Program-made: the position numbers and the translations under genes
Notes under the pieces: model-generated
What the model was told of the DNA's origin: nothing
Database searches by the model: none
The model's input: the letters and a program-made list of their open reading frames with translations, nothing else
Source: Profundibacter amoris
GTDB taxonomy: Bacteria; Pseudomonadota; Alphaproteobacteria; Rhodobacterales; Rhodobacteraceae
Assembly (NCBI RefSeq): GCF_003544895.1
Contig: NZ_CP032125.1
Location: 186,001 to 250,000 of the forward strand
Direction of reading: 5' to 3'
Length of the DNA: 64,000 nt
Part shown: positions 44,503-53,528 of the stretch, one piece after another
Layout: each line of letters begins with the position of its first letter
How positions within the stretch are numbered: position 1 is the stretch's first letter

Positions 44503-45757
44503 ACCACTGTATATCGGGATTGATCAGGGCACTTCGGGTGCCCGTGCAATTGCGATGGACGGGGATGGCAATGTGGCGGGCGAGGCCGCATTCGTGATGG
44601 TCGATTTTGGCAGCAACCACCGTGACCCCGCCGTCTGGAAACAGGTTACGGATGCGGCTCTTATGGGCGTTCTGGCGCAGATTGACCGCGAAGATGTGGT
44701 GGCTATTTGCATTGATGGCACCTCGGGCACCATGTTGCCGATAGATGCGTCCGGCACCCCGCTGGCGCAGGGGCGCATGTATAATGATGCTTGCGAGGAT
44801 ACCGCACTTCTGGACATCATCGCCCGTCACGCCCCGCAGGAAAGTGCGGCGCACGGGGCCAGCAGCGGATTGGCCAAGGCCCTGATATTCCAACGCGATT
44901 TTGCCCCGCACAAGGTGGTGCATCAGGCCGATTGGCTGGCCGGAAACCTGTGCGGCATCTATTCCAGCGATGACAACAACGCACTGAAAACCGGATATGA
45001 TCCGGTGGCCGGACGCTGGCCCGACTGGATGGCCAACACCGGTCTGGATATGGCGCTGTTGCCCGTTGTGCAGCACCCCGGCACGCCGGTGGCTGGCCTG
45101 CTGCCGGACATTGCCGCAAAATTCGACCTGCCCGAAACCGTGCAGATCGTGGCGGGCACCACGGATGGTTGCGCGTCGTTTCTTGCCACGGGTGCCGAGG
45201 AGGTGGGCGATGGCGTAACCGCATTGGGCACCACGCTGACGCTGAAAATCCTGTCGGATGTGCCGGTGTTTGATCCGGCCAGTGGTGTTTACAGTCACCA
45301 TATTCTGGGAAAATGGCTGGCTGGTGGCGCATCGAACACCGGTGGCAATGTTCTGGTGGCGCATTTCAGCAATGATGAACTTGTGGAACTTTCAAACCGC
45401 ATTGATCCGTCACGGGACAGCGGGCTGGATTACTACCCGCTGACCAAACCCGGTGAACGGTTTCCTGTCGCCGACCCTGACCGCCCCCCCGTGATGATCC
45501 CCGTGCCGGATGACCGTGCTTTGTTCCTGCAAGGTATCCTTGAAGGTATCGCGGCCATCGAAGCCGGTGGCTATGCCCGTCTTGCGGAACTGGGTGCGCC
45601 GGAATTGCGCCGCCTGCGTACGGTCGGAGGCGGGGCGAACAACCCTGTCTGGAGCCGGATCCGCAACCGTTACCTGAACATCGACATGCAACCCGCAGCC
45701 CATAATCAGGCCGCCTATGGCGCGGCGCGGCTGGCACTCTACGGGGTGGAAAGATGA
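44495..45757 (+). CDS. Short FGGY-family carbohydrate kinase
   Basis: A 420-aa sugar kinase of the FGGY family, shorter than xylulokinase or glycerol kinase (about 480-520 aa). It shows the phosphate loop IGIDQGTSGARAIAMD, the substrate Asp region IDGTSGTMLPID, AGTTDGCASFLATG and the adenosine loop TVGGGANNPVW. The GTSGARA form and length resemble the plant and cyanobacterial D-ribulose kinase group (AtXK-1/SePSK type), so a short ketose such as ribulose or erythrulose is a likely substrate. It follows the aldolase gene with overlap and precedes eryC. Confidence 0.85.
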   Translation: MAEPLYIGIDQGTSGARAIAMDGDGNVAGEAAFVMVDFGSNHRDPAVWKQVTDAALMGVLAQIDREDVVAICIDGTSGTMLPIDASGTPLAQGRMYNDACEDTALLDIIARHAPQESAAHGASSGLAKALIFQRDFAPHKVVHQADWLAGNLCGIYSSDDNNALKTGYDPVAGRWPDWMANTGLDMALLPVVQHPGTPVAGLLPDIAAKFDLPETVQIVAGTTDGCASFLATGAEEVGDGVTALGTTLTLKILSDVPVFDPASGVYSHHILGKWLAGGASNTGGNVLVAHFSNDELVELSNRIDPSRDSGLDYYPLTKPGERFPVADPDRPPVMIPVPDDRALFLQGILEGIAAIEAGGYARLAELGAPELRRLRTVGGGANNPVWSRIRNRYLNIDMQPAAHNQAAYGAARLALYGVER

Positions 45758-45803
45758 GACCGCAACTGCCCGTAAATGCAATTGAAGAACAGGAGACCGG
45801 ACC

Positions 45804-46736
45804 ATGCCCTTTACCCTGTCGCTGAATACGAATCCGCTTGTGAACCGCTTTGCCGAACCAGACGATCTGATCGATACCATCGCGCATGATATCAAGCTGC
45901 GGGATGTGCAGCTAACGCATGAATTCATCAATCCAAGTTGGCCTGCGCAATTGATCCGCCGGATGACGCGGCAAATGCAGGCGGCCTGCGCGCGGACCGG
46001 TGTGCGGATTACCTCGGGGATGACAGGGCCTTATGGGCGGTTGAACCATTTTGGCCATCCGGACCGCGATGTGCGGCGCTACTATACCGACTGGTTCAAA
46101 ACCTTTGCCGATATTGTCGGTGATCTGGGCGCGCGCACGGTGGGGACGCAATTTGCCATCTTTACCCTGAAGGATTTTGACGATCCGCAACGCCGCGAGG
46201 AGCTGATCGACATCGCGCTGGATTGCTGGGCCGAAGTGGCCGAACACGCCAAGGCAGCGGGGCTTCAATTCCTGTTCTGGGAGCCGATGTCGGTGGGCCG
46301 CGAATTTGGCGAAACCATCGACGGGGCGCTGGCCCTGCAGGATCGGATTGCCGCCCGCAACATGGCGATCCCGATGTGGATGATGGCCGATATCGACCAC
46401 GGCGATGTCACCAGCCCGAACCCCGATGATTACGACCCCTACGCATGGGCGCGCGCGGTGCCGAAATATTCGCCGATCATCCATATCAAGCAATCCCTGA
46501 TGGACAAGGGCGGGCATCGCCCCTTCATCGCCGAGTTTAACGAGGTGGGTAAAATCCAGCCCGATCCCCTGCTGGCGGCGATCCGGCAGGGTGGCGGAAC
46601 CGATAACGAAATCTGCCTGGAGCTGTCATTCAAGGAACGCGAACCGAATGATCGTCAGGTGGTGCCGCATATCGCGGAATCTGTGGCCTTCTGGGCGCCG
46701 CATATCGACACCGGCGCGGCTGATCTGAACATATAG
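45804..46736 (+). CDS. eryC: EryC-like tetrulose-4-phosphate racemase (TIM-barrel epimerase)
   Basis: A 310-aa TIM-barrel sugar-phosphate isomerase that closely resembles Brucella EryC as I know it: LSLNTNPLVNRFAEPDDL near the start, LTHEFINPSW, TSGMTGPYGRLNHFGHPD, WEPMSVGREFGETI, MMADIDHGD and EICLELSFKEREPNDR. In Brucella EryC converts L-3-tetrulose 4-phosphate to the D form during erythritol use. A GGAG site precedes the ATG at 45804. It is the first of three consecutive isomerase genes whose order C-H-I matches the erythritol route. Confidence 0.87.
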   Translation: MPFTLSLNTNPLVNRFAEPDDLIDTIAHDIKLRDVQLTHEFINPSWPAQLIRRMTRQMQAACARTGVRITSGMTGPYGRLNHFGHPDRDVRRYYTDWFKTFADIVGDLGARTVGTQFAIFTLKDFDDPQRREELIDIALDCWAEVAEHAKAAGLQFLFWEPMSVGREFGETIDGALALQDRIAARNMAIPMWMMADIDHGDVTSPNPDDYDPYAWARAVPKYSPIIHIKQSLMDKGGHRPFIAEFNEVGKIQPDPLLAAIRQGGGTDNEICLELSFKEREPNDRQVVPHIAESVAFWAPHIDTGAADLNI

Positions 46737-46747
46737 GGAGGAACACA

Positions 46748-47542
46748 ATGGGCAATGCGGATTTCTGGATCGGCACCAGTTGGAAGATGAATAAAACCCT
46801 GCCCGAGGCGCTGGAATTTGCCAATGCGCTGGCGGCGGCCGATAGTGGTGCAGATGCCCGCATCCAGCGCTTTGTCGTGCCCCCGTTTACCGTTACACGG
46901 CAGGTCAAGACGGTGCTGGCAGAATACTCGGTCAAGGTTGGTGCGCAGAATATGCATTGGGAAGACGCAGGCGCATGGACCGGCGAAATCTCGGCACCGA
47001 TGCTGACCGATTGCGGGCTGGATCTGGTTGAACTGGGCCATTCGGAACGCCGCGCGCATTTTGGCGAAACCGATGAAACGGTGGGGCTCAAGGTCGAATC
47101 TGCTGTGCGGCACGGGTTGATCCCGCTGATCTGCATCGGCGAAACCCGCGAGCAGCGCGACGCGGGGCAAGCGGATGCGGTGCTTGCCGCGCAGGTTGCC
47201 GGCGCATTGGGCAGGCTGACCGGTGATCAGAAATCAGCAACCGTTCTGCTGGCCTATGAACCCGTCTGGGCCATCGGCGCGGGTGGCACCCCTGCCAGCT
47301 CGGACTACGCCGACGAACGCCACGCCAAAATCATTGCGCAGGCTAGCGATATTCTGGGCCAGCGCACCCTGTGCCTGTACGGCGGCAGTGTGAACGCAGA
47401 CAACTGCGAAGAACTGATCCAGTGCCCGCATATCGACGGGCTGTTTATTGGCCGCGCGGCCTGGGATGTGGCCGGATATCTGGACATCCTGACCCGCTGC
47501 GCCACCGCCATCCAAACCCCGAAACAAGGAGACACAAAATGA
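46748..47542 (+). CDS. eryH: TpiA2/EryH-like triose-phosphate-isomerase-family enzyme
   Basis: A 264-aa TIM-barrel enzyme with all TIM motifs: [15 protein letters not shown] (catalytic His), [12 protein letters not shown] with the catalytic Glu, and [10 protein letters not shown]. The length, slightly above housekeeping TIM, and the position between eryC and an RpiB gene fit EryH (TpiA2), which isomerises D-3-tetrulose 4-phosphate to D-erythrulose 4-phosphate. An AGGGAGG site precedes the ATG; the stop overlaps the next ATG (ATGA at 47539). Confidence 0.87.
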   Translation: MGNADFWIGTSWKMNKTLPEALEFANALAAADSGADARIQRFVVPPFTVTRQVKTVLAEYSVKVGAQNMHWEDAGAWTGEISAPMLTDCGLDLVELGHSERRAHFGETDETVGLKVESAVRHGLIPLICIGETREQRDAGQADAVLAAQVAGALGRLTGDQKSATVLLAYEPVWAIGAGGTPASSDYADERHAKIIAQASDILGQRTLCLYGGSVNADNCEELIQCPHIDGLFIGRAAWDVAGYLDILTRCATAIQTPKQGDTK

Positions 47543-48000
47543 AACTTGCAATCGCAGGAGACAGCGCAGGCGAGCCACTTGCCCTTGCCCTCTATGACTA
47601 TCTGAAAGACCGCGAAGGGTTCACCGTTGATGAACTGTCCCACCCGGTGGATGGCGCAGAAGAGTTTTACGCCAATATGTCTGCCCGCGTCTGCCAAGGC
47701 GTGGTTGACGGCACCTATGACCGTGCCATCGTGATCTGTGGCACAGGTATCGGCGTGTCTATCGCCGCCAACAAGGTGCCGGGTATCCGTGCAGCGCATG
47801 TGCATGACGCCTATTCAGCGGCCAAGGCCTCGACCTCGAACAATGCGCAGGTAATCACCATGGGCGCCCGGGTGGTGGGTACGGAACTGGCGAAAACCAT
47901 TGTCGATGCCTGGCTGGCGACCAGTTTTGATGAAAACGGCCCGTCGGCTGATAATGTCAAAGCACTGGATCAGGTTGATGCGGAACATGGTTGTGCGTAA
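47539..48000 (+). CDS. eryI: RpiB/EryI-like isomerase (D-erythrulose-4-phosphate to erythrose 4-phosphate)
   Basis: A 153-aa RpiB-fold isomerase. [23 protein letters not shown] and the [29 protein letters not shown] segment, with the active-site Cys in ICGTGIG, are diagnostic of the family. Being last after eryC and eryH it fits EryI (also called DerI), which makes D-erythrose 4-phosphate, entering the pentose phosphate pathway. It overlaps eryH by ATGA. It could in principle also act on ribose 5-phosphate. Confidence 0.87.
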   Translation: MKLAIAGDSAGEPLALALYDYLKDREGFTVDELSHPVDGAEEFYANMSARVCQGVVDGTYDRAIVICGTGIGVSIAANKVPGIRAAHVHDAYSAAKASTSNNAQVITMGARVVGTELAKTIVDAWLATSFDENGPSADNVKALDQVDAEHGCA

Positions 48001-48193
48001 TTCGCTCATTTGCCATGGCTGTATATCCACATAGGCGGGCCAACCACCTACATGTCGCAATGATAAGCGAGGTATTAGACCCTGGAAATATTCCAACACG
48101 ACACGCAAAACGACTTTTTACACATTAGGGCTAGAAAACCCGAAATCAGGGGTTGACCGCACCGCCCCACCTACCTAATTAAGCGCCTTGTGT

Positions 48194-48269
48194 GGGCCGG
48201 TAGCTCAGTTGGTAGAGCAACTGACTTTTAATCAGTAGGTCCCGGGTTCGGATCCCGGCCGGCTCACCA
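48194..48269 (+). tRNA. tRNA-Lys (anticodon UUU)
   Basis: A 76-nt tRNA including encoded CCA (48267-48269). The acceptor stem GGGCCGG pairs with CCGGCTC (one G-U), the D arm is GCTC...GAGC, the anticodon stem ACTGA/TCAGT encloses loop CTTTTAA with anticodon TTT at 48227-48229, and the T arm is CCGGG/CCCGG. The space 48001-48193 shows no gene. No integrase is present near it. Confidence 0.95.
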
Positions 48270-48360
48270 TTCTTACCCTTGTTGACAGATATCATCACCG
48301 GCTTTGGTGTAGTTCTTTTGTCTCTCTGTGAGGATTGAACATTTTTCTTATAGTTACTCC

Positions 48361-48384
48361 ATGCGCAATTGCCGATGTGCGCAT
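48361..48384. repeat. Inverted repeat in the gfa leader
   Basis: ATGCGCA (48361-48367) and TGCGCAT (48378-48384) are exact inverses around a 10-base spacer, ending 22 bp before the gfa start. It could be an operator or a leader hairpin. Nothing else is seen in 48270-48360. Confidence 0.4.
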
Positions 48385-48406
48385 CTGTCAATCAGAGGAG
48401 TATGAT

Positions 48407-49054
48407 ATGAAACTGTTTGAGATATTTTCAGGAGGTTCAGGGGCGAACTATGCGCCGCCAGCCGAGGGTTCGGGCGCCGGGGGCGAGGTGAAAATACATC
48501 CCGCATTAGACCATGGAATACAGGCGGGGTCACCGGATTTTAGTGGTGGGGTGCTGACCTGTCATTGCACCAGTGATCCGGTGAAGGTAATGGTTTCTGC
48601 CCAAACGGCCCACAACCATGCCTGCGGTTGCACCAAATGCTGGAAACCCGAAGGGGCGATATTTTCGCAGGTTGCAGTGGTTGACCGAAACGCGGTCGAG
48701 GTAATCGAAAACGGCAGCAAGCTCGGGATCATCGACGAAAGTGCGGCGATCCAGCGGCACGCCTGCAAGGAATGCGGGGTGCATATGTATGGGCGGATTG
48801 AAAACAAGGACCATCCGTTCTATGGGCTGGATTTTATCCATACCGAATTGTCGGATGATCGTGGCTGGTCAGCCCCTGAATTTGCGGCCTTTGTATCATC
48901 GGTCATCGAGGGCGGGGTCCAACCATCGCGAATGGACGGGATCCGGGCACGGATACGCGCGTTGGGGATCGAGCCATATGATGCGCTTTCACCGCCATTG
49001 ATGGATGCGATTGCCACCCATATCGCCAAATCCACTGGCGCACTGCCAGCCTGA
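48407..49054 (+). CDS. gfa: S-(hydroxymethyl)glutathione synthase (Gfa)
   Basis: A 215-aa zinc protein that promotes the joining of formaldehyde and glutathione. Zinc Cys residues are visible in [18 protein letters not shown] and [13 protein letters not shown], the Gfa pattern. The start at 48407 has GAGGAG upstream; a 24-residue upstream extension is not typical. It supplies S-hydroxymethylglutathione to AdhI (60740), with FghA (62067) completing the pathway. It is the first gene of the C1 island, alone after the tRNA gene. Confidence 0.92.
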   Translation: MKLFEIFSGGSGANYAPPAEGSGAGGEVKIHPALDHGIQAGSPDFSGGVLTCHCTSDPVKVMVSAQTAHNHACGCTKCWKPEGAIFSQVAVVDRNAVEVIENGSKLGIIDESAAIQRHACKECGVHMYGRIENKDHPFYGLDFIHTELSDDRGWSAPEFAAFVSSVIEGGVQPSRMDGIRARIRALGIEPYDALSPPLMDAIATHIAKSTGALPA

Positions 49055-49115
49055 GGCAATCTGCAAATGAAGTTGGCGACATGACCGGCGCTTTGCCCTC
49101 AGGACTGCCCTAGTT

Positions 49116-49124
49116 CTAAGGTCT
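49116..49124. promoter_or_regulatory. CTAAGG-type motif upstream of the response regulator gene
   Basis: CTAAGGTCT at 49116-49124 lies 147 bp before the regulator start. Related copies precede pqqA (CTAAGGCAA, 57278-57286), adhI (CTAAGGTCT, 60615-60623) and xoxF (CTAAGGCCC, 63000-63008). The shared position suggests one regulator. No gene lies in 49055-49271. Confidence 0.4.
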
Positions 49125-49271
49125 GCATAGGCATTAAGGGATTTTGCGTGCTAATGTCGGGAAATCCGCCTTTGCAATGCGCAAAAACCAAAAAGGGAAT
49201 CGCAGATTCCCCGTTCATGTTACCAACTTGGTTTTGGGTGGATGCGTAACGAACAGGAGCCTGAAAAGGGT

Positions 49272-49964
49272 ATGGCAAATCAAAGTGAAACCGGGCAAAC
49301 ACCGCTGAATATAAATTCGGTCCTTGTGATTGATGACCACCCTTTATTCTGTGAAGCATTGGCCATGACCCTTCGGGATGTGCTGGAACTGAAACGAATT
49401 GAAACGGCCAATTCACTTACCAAAGGTCTGGATTTTCTGAAAACAGGTTTTCGTGCCGACGCGATTGTTCTGGATTTGAACCTGCCGGATGTGTCTGGCG
49501 TAGAAGGTCTGCTGAAACTGCGGGCCATGGTGCCGAAAATCCCGATTGTTATCGTTTCGGCCTTGGGTGATTCTAGGGTGATCACCGCCGTTATTACCGC
49601 CGGAGCCGCCGGTTTTATCCGCAAGGATGCCCCGCGAAACGATCTGGCCGATGCGTTCCGGAAAATCTGGAACGGAGAGACGTATCTGCCCGAAGATTAT
49701 AACCGTTCTGTCGGGGAACCGGGTGTCACCGAAGAGATGGAACGCACGGTCGAAAAACTGGCGAGCCTGACGCCACAGCAGGTAACAATCCTGAAACTGA
49801 TCTGTGAAGGCAAGCTGAACAAACAAATCGCCTACGAGCTTTCGATTGCGGAAACCACTGTAAAGGCTCACATAACCGCGATTCTGCGAAAGCTCGGGGT
49901 TCACAGCCGGACACAGGCGGCTTTGCTTGCAAAAGAGGCGGATTTTTCCACCTTGATTAAATAA
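49272..49964 (+). CDS. LuxR-family response regulator (FlhR/AgmR-like)
   Basis: A 230-aa regulator: receiver domain (about residues 17-135) with Asp68 in VLDLNLPD and Lys in IRKDAP, and a C-terminal LuxR/NarL helix-turn-helix (about 165-225; TPQQVTILKLICEGKLNKQIAYEL, TVKAHITAIL). A start at 49242 is also possible. Similar regulators (Paracoccus FlhR, Pseudomonas ErbR/AgmR) control PQQ-alcohol dehydrogenases and formaldehyde oxidation. It is followed by a FIST protein and a hybrid kinase that would phosphorylate it. Confidence 0.85.
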   Translation: MANQSETGQTPLNINSVLVIDDHPLFCEALAMTLRDVLELKRIETANSLTKGLDFLKTGFRADAIVLDLNLPDVSGVEGLLKLRAMVPKIPIVIVSALGDSRVITAVITAGAAGFIRKDAPRNDLADAFRKIWNGETYLPEDYNRSVGEPGVTEEMERTVEKLASLTPQQVTILKLICEGKLNKQIAYELSIAETTVKAHITAILRKLGVHSRTQAALLAKEADFSTLIK

Positions 49965-50018
49965 CACAATGGTCGCCATAATTGATCTGGCGGAAGAATC
50001 TTTAACCTAGGGGGGCGT

Positions 50019-51197
50019 TTGGAAGGTTCTGTTCGACGAAACAAGGCGCGCGACCTAGCCGGTGATGCAATCAGATTTGGTGCCAGTTCGATACCCGACC
50101 CGATGCGGGCAATCGAGGAACTCCAGAGTCTGATATGGCAACCGGACATCGCATTTGTGATCTTTTACACCTCGCCCGAGTATGACCAGACCAAGCTGGC
50201 ACAAGCCTTTTCCTGCGCATTCCCGGATACAGCCATCGTGGGCTGCACAACGGCTGGCGAGTTGACGCCAAGCGGTTATGCCGAAGGTTCGATCACGGCT
50301 GTTTCCTTTTCGGCAAAACACTTCAGGATGCAAAGCCGGTTGATTGCAAATGTGTTGGGGAACGGTGTTTCCAAATGCTCGGAAATCGCGACCACGCTTG
50401 TTGATGATACCCCGTGCCCTGTCGGGTGGAACACGCTTGCATTGCTGATTGCCGACGGCATGTCCCTGCAAGAAGATGTGCTGGTTGCGGCCCTTGATGC
50501 CGGGTTGGCCCCGATACCGTTGTTCGGGGGATCCGCGGGTGATGGCATGTGTTTCAAGGAAACATTTGTATATCGGGACGGGGCATTCAGCACTGATGCG
50601 GCGTTATTGATGCTGATTCACACGGATTATCAGTTCAGGGAAATCAGCTTTGACCATTTTGTTCCCACTGCCGAACAGATGGTGGTCACTAAAGCAATCC
50701 CAACTGAGAGGATTGTCATCGAGATTAACGGTGAAAAGGCGGCCGAGGAATACGCCCGTATCATAGGTGCGCCGAAAGAAAAACTTGGCCCGTTTCTGTT
50801 TGCCGCACATCCCACATTGGTCAAGGCCGGTGGGCGTTATCATGTTCGGGCGATACAGTCGGTTGTGGATGAAAGCAGTCTGAAATTCCTGTCTGCCATC
50901 GACATTGGCATTGTTATGACCATTGGCGAGGCCCTTGATATCGTTGGCGAGATGGAAAAAGAATTCGATAATCTCGAGCAAGAAATGGGCAAGCCGGCGC
51001 TGATACTCGGCTTTGATTGCATCCTGCGAAAAATCGAAATCGTTACAAGCGGCAAGAAGGATGAAATCTCGCGGTTGCTGGCAAAAAACAATGTCATCGG
51101 TTTTAGCACCTATGGCGAACAGCATAACGGGATGCATGTGAACCAGACCTTTGTCGGGGTCGCCTTTTTCCCGCCCGGTTCAGGGGAAAGCGCATGA
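50019..51197 (+). CDS. FIST-domain sensory protein
   Basis: A 392-aa protein with FIST_N (about residues 30-220; FYTSPEYDQTKLAQAFSCAFP, IVGCTTAGELTP) and FIST_C (about 220-375) domains. FIST domains are proposed small-molecule (amino acid) sensors working with kinases or chemotaxis proteins. It begins at a TTG (50019) just after AGGGGGG and overlaps the hybrid kinase gene by ATGA. Pairing with a hybrid kinase recalls the alcohol-oxidation sensors of Pseudomonas (Erc group). It probably reports a C1 metabolite to the kinase. Confidence 0.82.
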   Translation: MEGSVRRNKARDLAGDAIRFGASSIPDPMRAIEELQSLIWQPDIAFVIFYTSPEYDQTKLAQAFSCAFPDTAIVGCTTAGELTPSGYAEGSITAVSFSAKHFRMQSRLIANVLGNGVSKCSEIATTLVDDTPCPVGWNTLALLIADGMSLQEDVLVAALDAGLAPIPLFGGSAGDGMCFKETFVYRDGAFSTDAALLMLIHTDYQFREISFDHFVPTAEQMVVTKAIPTERIVIEINGEKAAEEYARIIGAPKEKLGPFLFAAHPTLVKAGGRYHVRAIQSVVDESSLKFLSAIDIGIVMTIGEALDIVGEMEKEFDNLEQEMGKPALILGFDCILRKIEIVTSGKKDEISRLLAKNNVIGFSTYGEQHNGMHVNQTFVGVAFFPPGSGESA

Positions 51198-53446
51198 TTA
51201 ACCCGGATGATCCCCCCGATATTCAGGTCGAGAAGCTGCAAAAAGTTGTAAAGGCTTTGATGTGGCGTGTTGAGCAAAACAACGAAAAGGGTGGCACGCC
51301 CTATACGATGTTTCAGACTGCAATCAGCCTGGAATCCGAAGTGCAGGCCCGCACGGTTGCCCTGCAAGAGACACTTGAACAGCTGGAGCAGACACACGGG
51401 GATCTGGCGACCGCCCTGCAAGAGGCCGAGCGGTCGCGCCAAATTCTGCTGGACGCCCTGGAGGTTATGAACGAAGGATTTGCCCTGTTTGCGGATGACC
51501 GGTTGGTGATCTGCAATGACCGTTTCAAGAACCTTTTGCCGGATGTGTCCGACCAAATTATGGATGAAATGACATTTAGGGATTACGCTCGGATCGTTTC
51601 CAAAAGTGTTTTTCTGCACCGCGCCGAAGACCAGAGCAGCGAAGACTGGTTGCGGTTTCGTCTGGCCCAGCACGGGCGCCAGCAGGCGACCTTTATTCTA
51701 AGGCTGCCCGATGATCAGTGGATTCAGGTTTCTGATCGCAAAATGCCAAAGAACCGGGTCGCGATCCTGCACACCGACATCACCAAAATGGTCCACGAAC
51801 AGCGCAGTCAGGGCAAAAAGGTTCTGGATGAACAGGCCCGCCTTGCCCGCGCAACGATTGACCACATGAGCCAGGGCGTTTGCACATTTGACGCCAAACA
51901 CCTGTTGGTGGCCAGCAACAGCGGCTTTGGCGATTTGCTGTCGTTACCGTTCCACATGAGCCAAAACGGAACCCCCCTAAAGACAATTCTTGATTATCTT
52001 GAAAAGAACAAGATCATGAATAACCATTTGCTAAGGCAGGAGTTTTTGCCCTGGATGGGGGACAAGATCACCGATCGGAAATTGCAGCTGGAATTGCACC
52101 GTTTTGACGGATCAATCATTGATGCAAGTTTTCGCAAACTGCCGGATGGCGGGTTTGTGGTCAGCTTCACCGACGTGACAACCGAACGCCGCGCCACAGA
52201 AGCCCTGTCCGAGGCCAAGGATACCCTGGAGCAAAACGTCAGGGAACGCACATCCGAACTGATGGAGGCCAACAAAGAGCTTTTGCGAAAAACGCATGTG
52301 CAAAAGCAAACCGAACAAGAATTGCGCGAAGCCAAGGAAGACGCCGAAGCTGCAAATCTGTCCAAAACCCGTTTTCTGGCGGCGGCCAGCCATGATTTGT
52401 TGCAGCCCCTAAATGCTGCCAAACTGTTTTTGGCCAGTCTGACACAAACGGCCCTTGATGATGCACAAATCGACATTGCAGATCGCCTGTGCCAGTCCTT
52501 CAACTCGGTGGAATCCATTCTGGATGCGCTTCTTGATCTGTCGCGACTGGATGCCAAGGGCGCCGAATTTACCATTACCCGTTTTCCGATCAGCGCAGTA
52601 CTGGAGCCGTTACAGGCCGAATACGAGCAAATCGCGGCCGAGAAAGGTCTGGAACTGCATGTTGTTCCCTCCGCTATTACGGTGGTCAGTGACCAAAGGT
52701 ATTTGCACCGAATTATCCAGAACCTTTTGTCCAATGCGGTGAAATACACCACCACCGGCAAGGTGCTGCTTGGGTGTCGCAGGCGTGGTAATCATGTGGA
52801 AATTCAGGTTATCGACACCGGTATCGGCATTGCCCAAAAGGATCACAACAGGGTTTTCGAGGAATTCCAGCGGCTGGCCAATGATGGCGCGGATCAGGGT
52901 ATGGGACTTGGGTTGTCATTTGTGGAAAGGGCTTGCCGGCAGTTGAACCATGAATTGCTACTGGACTCAAAACCCGGTCAGGGGTCTTTGTTTTCGGTCA
53001 AGGTGGAATGCTCGCAACAGGCCGTGGCGCAGGCCACTTCGTACAAGGGCGAACCGGAGGTTGTTGACGGGATGGAAGCAAACGTTCTGGCCGTGCTGGT
53101 CGAGAATGATCTGAATGTCCTGCATGCCATGACGGGCACGCTGGAGCGCTGGGGTATTAGCGTTATTCCGGCAAAATCCACGCAGGAATTGTTGTTTCTG
53201 GTTGATGAACTGGGGGTGCCGCCGGATATCATCATCGCGGATTACCATCTTGATGGTAAAGACACCGGCTTAACCGCTATCAGAAGCCTGCGGCAGTCCG
53301 TTGGGCAAAACATTCCCAGCATACTGGTTACGGCTGACCGCAGCAAAAAACTGAAACAGAACGCCCGCAAGATGGGAACCGAGATATTGACCAAACCTGT
53401 CGAATTGCAGGCGCTTCGGTCGCTTGTGCGCTGGGGGATCCAGTAA
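51194..53446 (+). CDS. Hybrid sensor histidine kinase (FlhS/Erc-like)
   Basis: A 750-aa soluble kinase without clear membrane helices. A coiled coil (about residues 30-85) is followed by two PAS-type regions (about 88-200 and 215-330), a second coiled coil (335-390), a HisKA box FLAAASHDLLQPLNAAKLF with His400, HATPase motifs NLLSNAVKYT, DTGIGI and GMGLGLSFV, and a C-terminal receiver with Asp683 in IIADYHLDG. The H-box variant is like that of NahK/ErcS-type hybrids. It overlaps the FIST gene and likely controls the LuxR-type regulator. Confidence 0.87.
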   Translation: MINPDDPPDIQVEKLQKVVKALMWRVEQNNEKGGTPYTMFQTAISLESEVQARTVALQETLEQLEQTHGDLATALQEAERSRQILLDALEVMNEGFALFADDRLVICNDRFKNLLPDVSDQIMDEMTFRDYARIVSKSVFLHRAEDQSSEDWLRFRLAQHGRQQATFILRLPDDQWIQVSDRKMPKNRVAILHTDITKMVHEQRSQGKKVLDEQARLARATIDHMSQGVCTFDAKHLLVASNSGFGDLLSLPFHMSQNGTPLKTILDYLEKNKIMNNHLLRQEFLPWMGDKITDRKLQLELHRFDGSIIDASFRKLPDGGFVVSFTDVTTERRATEALSEAKDTLEQNVRERTSELMEANKELLRKTHVQKQTEQELREAKEDAEAANLSKTRFLAAASHDLLQPLNAAKLFLASLTQTALDDAQIDIADRLCQSFNSVESILDALLDLSRLDAKGAEFTITRFPISAVLEPLQAEYEQIAAEKGLELHVVPSAITVVSDQRYLHRIIQNLLSNAVKYTTTGKVLLGCRRRGNHVEIQVIDTGIGIAQKDHNRVFEEFQRLANDGADQGMGLGLSFVERACRQLNHELLLDSKPGQGSLFSVKVECSQQAVAQATSYKGEPEVVDGMEANVLAVLVENDLNVLHAMTGTLERWGISVIPAKSTQELLFLVDELGVPPDIIIADYHLDGKDTGLTAIRSLRQSVGQNIPSILVTADRSKKLKQNARKMGTEILTKPVELQALRSLVRWGIQ

Positions 53447-53528
53447 GGGGCAGGGTAGACCTTTTGCCGATACCGCCAGACAGATCATTGCGCTAGACGA
53501 TAGGGAATATGTTGTTGAAAGGGTCCAC

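Noticed and set aside
44282-45364. A 360-codon minus-strand open frame
   Set aside because: It is antisense to the FGGY kinase motifs and has no ribosome site or domain.
46748-47542. Reading the TIM-family gene as the housekeeping triose-phosphate isomerase
   Set aside because: Its position between eryC and the RpiB gene in one operon fits EryH (TpiA2) better, although TIM activity cannot be excluded from sequence alone.
48194-48269. tRNA-Lys as an integration site for a genomic island
   Set aside because: No integrase and no repeated 3' tRNA end were seen nearby. The change from sugar to C1 genes at this point may be coincidental.
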